From: Actinomycetospora sp.
GTDB lineage: Bacteria > Actinomycetota > Actinomycetes > Mycobacteriales > Pseudonocardiaceae
Length of the DNA: 15,857 nt
Reading direction: 5' to 3'
Assembly: GCA_025925615.1 (NCBI GenBank)
Contig: JAICLN010000043.1
Coordinates: 1-15,857 of the forward strand
The notes under the pieces: model-generated
The model's input: the letters and a program-made list of their open reading frames with translations, nothing else
What the model was told of the DNA's origin: nothing
Database searches by the model: none
Made by a program: the position numbers and the translations under genes
Shown here: positions 12,378-15,857 of the stretch, in pieces
Position numbering within the stretch: the stretch's first letter is position 1
Layout of the letters: every line of letters starts with the position of its first letter

Positions 12378-13327
12378 TCCAGGGCGTGGTCGGTGAACGC
12401 CTGGGTGCGCTCCCCGAGCGGCAGCCACAGGAAGTTCGCCTGCGACTCCGGGATCTCGTAGCCCATCCCGCGCAGCGCCGTCGTCATCCGGCCGAGCTCG
12501 CCGACGGCGCTCCGGGCGTCGCCCAGCAGGTCGTCGAGGACGTCGAGGGCGGCCATCGCCGCCGCCTGGGCGGGGGTGGACACCGAGAAGGGCACCGACA
12601 CCCCCTTCAGGGCGGCCGCGAGGTCGGCCGGCCCGATCGCGTACCCGACGCGCAGGCCCGCGAGGCGGTGGGCCTTGGAGAAGGTGCGGAGCACGACGAC
12701 GTGGGGGTGCGCGTCGGTCAGCGTGAGCCCGTCGGGGACCTCGGGGTCGGACACGAACTCGCGGTAGGCCTCGTCGAGCACGACCAGCACGTGCTCCGGG
12801 ACGCGGGCGAGGAAGGCCTGCAGCTCGGTGCGGCGCACCGCGGTGCCGGTGGGGTTGTTCGGGTTGCAGACGAACACCATGCGCGTCCGGTCGGTGATCG
12901 CGGCGGCCATGGCGTCGAGGTCGTGGACGTGGCCCGGGGTGAGCGGCACCGGCACGGCGGTCGCGTGCCCGATGAGCGTCACGATCGGGTAGGCCTCGAA
13001 GGACCGCCAGGCGAACACCACCTCGTCGCCCGGTGAGCAGACCGAGGACACCAGCTGCTGGCACAGCGCGACCGATCCGCAGCCGACGGCGATCCGCTCC
13101 GGTGCGACACCGTGGTGCTCGGCGAGCCGGCGGGTCAGCGCGGTGACGGTGATGTCCGGGTAGCGGTTGCCCGCGGCCACCGCCTCGGCCACCGCGGCCT
13201 GCACCGCCGGGTGCGGCGGCAGCGCGACCTCGTTGCTCGCGAGCTTCACCGCGCCCGCGACGGTGCGCCCGGCGACGTAGGCGGGCAGCGTGGACAGGTC
13301 GGGGCGCAGCGGCGTCGGTCCGGTCAC
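12269..13327 (-). CDS. hisC: Histidinol-phosphate / aromatic aminotransferase (HisC2/Pat type)
   Basis: A 352-residue class II PLP-dependent aminotransferase. The N-terminal substrate region KLASNEVALPPHPAV is at 28-42, followed by NRYPD (54-58), GCGSVALCQQL (82-92), CNPNNPTGT (154-162), DEAY (185-188) and the PLP-lysine motif TFSKAHRLAGLRVGY with Lys218. The C-terminal half has SQANFLWLPLG and VVVRGF. It resembles mycobacterial HisC2/Pat (Rv3772), which transaminates aromatic amino acids, more than operon HisC. No other his gene is nearby, so an aromatic (Phe/Tyr) role is likely. The start is GTG13327; no ribosome-binding site is evident, so a leaderless transcript is possible. Confidence 0.9.
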   Translation of the reverse strand: MTGPTPLRPDLSTLPAYVAGRTVAGAVKLASNEVALPPHPAVQAAVAEAVAAGNRYPDITVTALTRRLAEHHGVAPERIAVGCGSVALCQQLVSSVCSPGDEVVFAWRSFEAYPIVTLIGHATAVPVPLTPGHVHDLDAMAAAITDRTRMVFVCNPNNPTGTAVRRTELQAFLARVPEHVLVVLDEAYREFVSDPEVPDGLTLTDAHPHVVVLRTFSKAHRLAGLRVGYAIGPADLAAALKGVSVPFSVSTPAQAAAMAALDVLDDLLGDARSAVGELGRMTTALRGMGYEIPESQANFLWLPLGERTQAFTDHALDHKVVVRGFSPFGVRISAGAPDENDLLIDAASSFPG

Positions 13328-13414
13328 GGGACCACGGTAATCCGCAGCGGACGGTGTTCGGCCCCTCGCAGCCTGCTCCCGCCACGCGGACCGCGACGTG
13401 GAAGGCTGGTGACC

Positions 13415-14155
13415 ATGACGACCCGGACGGAGACGATCCCCCTCGTCGACGAGACCGAGCTCGCGGTCACCGTCGGCGAGCCGGAGGGCGCGGCGGTGCG
13501 CGGGGGGATCGTGGTGCTGCACTCCTCGCACGGGGTCACCGAGCGCACCGAACGGATCGTGGAGGGCCTCGCCGGCGAGGGCTGGCTCACCATCGCTCCC
13601 CACCTGTTCCACCGTGACGGCGCGTCCCGGTTCGACGACGCCGCGTCCGTGTCCGAGGGCGCCCAGCGGGTCTCCGGCGCCTCGGTCCTCGCCGACTCCG
13701 ACGCTTCGTTCGGATGGCTCGCCGACAAGGGGGTCCCCTCGGACCGCATGGGCGTCCTCGGCTTCGACCTGGGCGCGACCGCGGCCCTCGTCGTCGCCTC
13801 GCAGCGCGCGCTCGGGGCGGCGGTGACGGTGGCCGCCGCGGGCGTGCAGGCGCCGCTGGCCGACGGGCTGCCGGCCCTGCTCGACGTCATCGGCGAGCTG
13901 ACCTGTCCCTGGCTCGGGCTCTACGGCGAGACCGGCGACCCGGTCGACCCGTCCGACGTCGACCGGCTGCGGGAGGCCGCGCACGCCTCGGGCGCCGTCG
14001 TCGACGTCGTCGTCTTCCCGGCCGCCGAGCACCGCTTCGACGCGGACGAGGTCGCCCCGGGCGCCGAGGACCCGCTCGAGGACGGTGACGTCGAGGGCAC
14101 CCGTTCCGAGGCCCGCAACCGCGTGCTCAACTGGTTCGACGCACACTTGCGGTGA
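13415..14155 (+). CDS. Dienelactone-hydrolase-like alpha/beta hydrolase with Asp at the nucleophile position
   Basis: A 246-residue single-domain alpha/beta hydrolase. IVVLHSSHGVTERTERIVEG (32-51) and WLTIAPHLFHRDG (57-69) match the start of dienelactone hydrolases. The nucleophile elbow is MGVLGFDLGATAAL (112-125), so Asp118 stands where the family has Cys (GFCFGG) or Ser. The acid is probably Asp175 (GETGDPVD) and the His is His206 (AEHRFD), so the triad would read Asp-Asp-His. Enzymes of this family open lactone rings; with Asp the protein may do different chemistry or be non-catalytic. ATG13415 has GGAAGG nine bases upstream. It is divergent from hisC and 37 bp ahead of lysX on the same strand. 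Confidence 0.85.
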   Translation: MTTRTETIPLVDETELAVTVGEPEGAAVRGGIVVLHSSHGVTERTERIVEGLAGEGWLTIAPHLFHRDGASRFDDAASVSEGAQRVSGASVLADSDASFGWLADKGVPSDRMGVLGFDLGATAALVVASQRALGAAVTVAAAGVQAPLADGLPALLDVIGELTCPWLGLYGETGDPVDPSDVDRLREAAHASGAVVDVVVFPAAEHRFDADEVAPGAEDPLEDGDVEGTRSEARNRVLNWFDAHLR

Positions 14156-14192
14156 CGCCGGACCACGGCGTCGCGCAGAGCCGGGGGACGGT

Positions 14193-15857
14193 GTGACGAC
14201 CACGCACGAGCGCCCCGAGGGGGAGGTCCGGCAGGAGCGGCGCCGCCGTGCCCGGATCGCCGGCGTCGTCGTCTGGTCGGCCCGGATCGTGGGCCTGCTG
14301 TCGATCTTCTCCATCTTCGCCCCGGCCGCCCGGCGTCGGCTGGAGCCCATGGCGTGGTTCGGGCTGCCGGTCGAGGCCTCGCTGGTGGGCACGGTCATCC
14401 TCGCGACCGCCGGGGTCGGGCTGATGCTGCTGGCCACCGGGCTGCGGCGCCGCAAGCGTCGGGCGTGGCAGCTCGCGGTGCTGATGTGCGTGGTGATCGT
14501 CGCGTCGCACGCCCTCGGCCGGCACCCGATCCCGCCGCTCGTGGTGGCCCTCGTCCTGCTGATCGGGCTGCTGCTCACCCGGCGCGAGTTCGACGCCGTG
14601 CCCGACCCCGTCGGCCGGCTCCTCGCGCTGCGGCTGGTCCTGCAGCTGGTCGCGGCCGGGTTCGTCATCGTCTCGGCGATGCTGTTCTTCGTGCGGCCGA
14701 CGCTGTTCGTCGACCATCCCTCGGCCGGGGAGAAGTTCGCGCACGCGGCGCTCTCGCTGATCGGGGTCGAGGGGCCGGTCGAGTTCCGGATCGACTGGTA
14801 CGACGACCTGACCGCGGCGGTCGGGCTGTCGTTCGGCATCGGCGCGCTACTGCTCGGTGGCTACTTCCTGCTCCGCTCGGCCGAGCCGCGCCCGCAGCTC
14901 TCGCCCGACGACGTCGAGGGCATCCGGGATCTACTGGCCCGTCACGGGGCGGCGGACTCGCTGGGCTACTTCGCGCTGCGCAGCGACAAGTCGGTGGTGT
15001 TCTCGGAGTCGGGCAAGGCGGCGGTGGCCTACCGCATCGTCGCGGGCGTCGCGCTGGCGTCCGGCGACCCGCTCGGCGACGTCGAGGCCTGGCCCGGGGC
15101 GATCGAGGCCTTCGTCGCGGTCTGTCGGCGCTACGGCTGGGTGCCCGCGGTCCTCGGGTGCTCGGAGACCGGCGCGCGGGTGTGGTCCCGGGAGGGGGGC
15201 CTCGACGCGCTGGAGCTCGGGGACGAGGCCGTCGTCGACGTCGCGACGTTCTCGCTGCAGGGCCGGGCGATGCGCACCGTGCGCCAGGCCGTGTCGCGCA
15301 TCAAGCGGGCCGGCTACGAGACCTCGGTCCGGCGGCTGCGCGACGTCGGGGACACCGAGCTCGCGACGCTGCGGGCGTGCGTCGCGCGCTGGCGCGGCGG
15401 GCCCGACGAGCGCGGCTTCTCCATGGCGCTCTCCCGGTCCGCGGACGCTGCGGCCGACCCGGACGCCGTCGTCGTCGTGGCGTCGTCGGAGGGGGCACCC
15501 AAGGGACTGCTGCAGTTCGTGCCGTGGGGGACCGAGGGGCTCTCGCTGGACCTCATGATCCGCGATCCGGCGGTCACCGAGAACGGCCTCAACGAGCTGC
15601 TGATCACCGACCTGCTCGCCGCGTGCCGGGGGCTGGAGGTGGACCGGGTGTCGCTGAACTTCGCGGTGTTCCGCTCGGCGCTGGAGCGCGGTGAGCGCAT
15701 CGGGGCGGGCCCTGTCGCGCGCCTGTGGGCCCGGCTGCTGCGGATCGCGTCGCGGTGGTGGCAGATCGAGACGCTGTACCGGTTCAACGTGAAGTTCCGG
15801 CCCTACTGGGAGCCCCGATTCATCTCCTTCCCGTCCTCGCGAGACATTCCCCGGATC
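14193..15857 (+). CDS. lysX: LysX-type lysyl-phosphatidylglycerol synthase, N-terminal part (runs off the window)
   Basis: GTG14193 opens a frame with no stop before the window ends, giving 555 residues. About seven membrane helices occupy residues 20-230. The cytoplasmic DUF2156/MprF-type lysyltransferase domain starts near 237: LSPDDVEGIRDLLARHG, then SLGYFALRSDKSVVFSESGKA, GVALASGDPLGD, RTVRQAVSRIKRAGYE, SLNFAVFRSALERG and RWWQIETLYRFNVKFRPYWEPR. The order and wording follow mycobacterial LysX, whose later half is a lysyl-tRNA synthetase; whether that half exists here lies outside the window. LysX transfers lysine from Lys-tRNA to phosphatidylglycerol, lowering membrane negative charge and giving resistance to cationic peptides. 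It may be co-transcribed with the hydrolase gene 37 bp upstream. Confidence 0.93.
   Translation, partial: MTTTHERPEGEVRQERRRRARIAGVVVWSARIVGLLSIFSIFAPAARRRLEPMAWFGLPVEASLVGTVILATAGVGLMLLATGLRRRKRRAWQLAVLMCVVIVASHALGRHPIPPLVVALVLLIGLLLTRREFDAVPDPVGRLLALRLVLQLVAAGFVIVSAMLFFVRPTLFVDHPSAGEKFAHAALSLIGVEGPVEFRIDWYDDLTAAVGLSFGIGALLLGGYFLLRSAEPRPQLSPDDVEGIRDLLARHGAADSLGYFALRSDKSVVFSESGKAAVAYRIVAGVALASGDPLGDVEAWPGAIEAFVAVCRRYGWVPAVLGCSETGARVWSREGGLDALELGDEAVVDVATFSLQGRAMRTVRQAVSRIKRAGYETSVRRLRDVGDTELATLRACVARWRGGPDERGFSMALSRSADAAADPDAVVVVASSEGAPKGLLQFVPWGTEGLSLDLMIRDPAVTENGLNELLITDLLAACRGLEVDRVSLNFAVFRSALERGERIGAGPVARLWARLLRIASRWWQIETLYRFNVKFRPYWEPRFISFPSSRDIPRI

Noticed and set aside
9393..13385. A 1330-codon minus-strand open frame
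   Set aside because: It crosses LtrA, DUF1990, the acyltransferase and hisC out of frame and is Arg/Pro/Gly-rich, the usual shadow of high-GC genes.
13382..13401. CCACG...CGTGG dyad in the hisC/hydrolase divergent region
   Set aside because: Only five outer base pairs match with mostly mismatched inner bases, too weak in GC-rich DNA to call an operator.
12269..14839. An 856-codon minus-strand frame that would extend HisC by about 500 residues
   Set aside because: The extension is antisense to the hydrolase and lysX; family length and motifs fit a start at GTG13327.

Overview
The window is GC-rich throughout, with strong G/C bias at third codon positions, many GTG starts and hardly any AT-rich intergenic DNA. 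Gene content points the same way: a LysX-type lysyl-phosphatidylglycerol synthase, a mycobacterial-style HisC2/Pat aminotransferase, a TIGR03086 mycothiol-isomerase-fold protein, DUF998 and DUF1990. I infer a high-GC actinobacterium, probably of the Pseudonocardiales; the species cannot be read from this alone.

Left end (1-2430): an intact tRNA-Ser(UGA) is followed by a relic of an integrated element about 2.3 kb long. The 3' half of the tRNA gene recurs at 2366-2422, and near-identical pairs of a 12-bp repeat (TGGTCTCAGTC-) lie just inside both ends. A decayed tyrosine integrase abuts the left end, and a YihY/BrkB-type membrane protein is the only intact cargo.

2430-4815: a Gdx/SugE-type guanidinium exporter is preceded by a clear guanidine-III (ykkC-III) riboswitch, with a plausible anti-Shine-Dalgarno switch. 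Next comes a TetR regulator divergent from a TetX-like FAD monooxygenase; the shared promoter carries two 15-bp inverted repeats.

4815-6790: an Imm-5-like putative immunity protein is followed by a poorly conserved stretch. It holds gene fragments whose reading frame shifts, a 42-bp nested palindrome, and a 182-residue His/Gly-rich low-complexity protein (about 28% His) built from three repeat types.

6790-11150: a TetR/DUF998 divergent pair shares an operator that runs into the DUF998 start codon. It is followed by a TIGR03086 protein convergent with an LtrA-family membrane protein, then a DUF1990 protein.

11145-15857: an acyltransferase-3 membrane protein overlaps the end of hisC/pat tail to tail by about 109 bp. 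Divergent from hisC are a dienelactone-hydrolase-like protein with Asp at the nucleophile position and the 5' part of lysX, which runs off the window.

The genes read as a chain of small, independently regulated modules (transport, detoxification, envelope lipid modification) rather than one pathway. The strongest regulatory and mobile-element signals are the guanidine-III/Gdx unit and the tRNA-Ser element relic. The His-rich locus is the least explained part.
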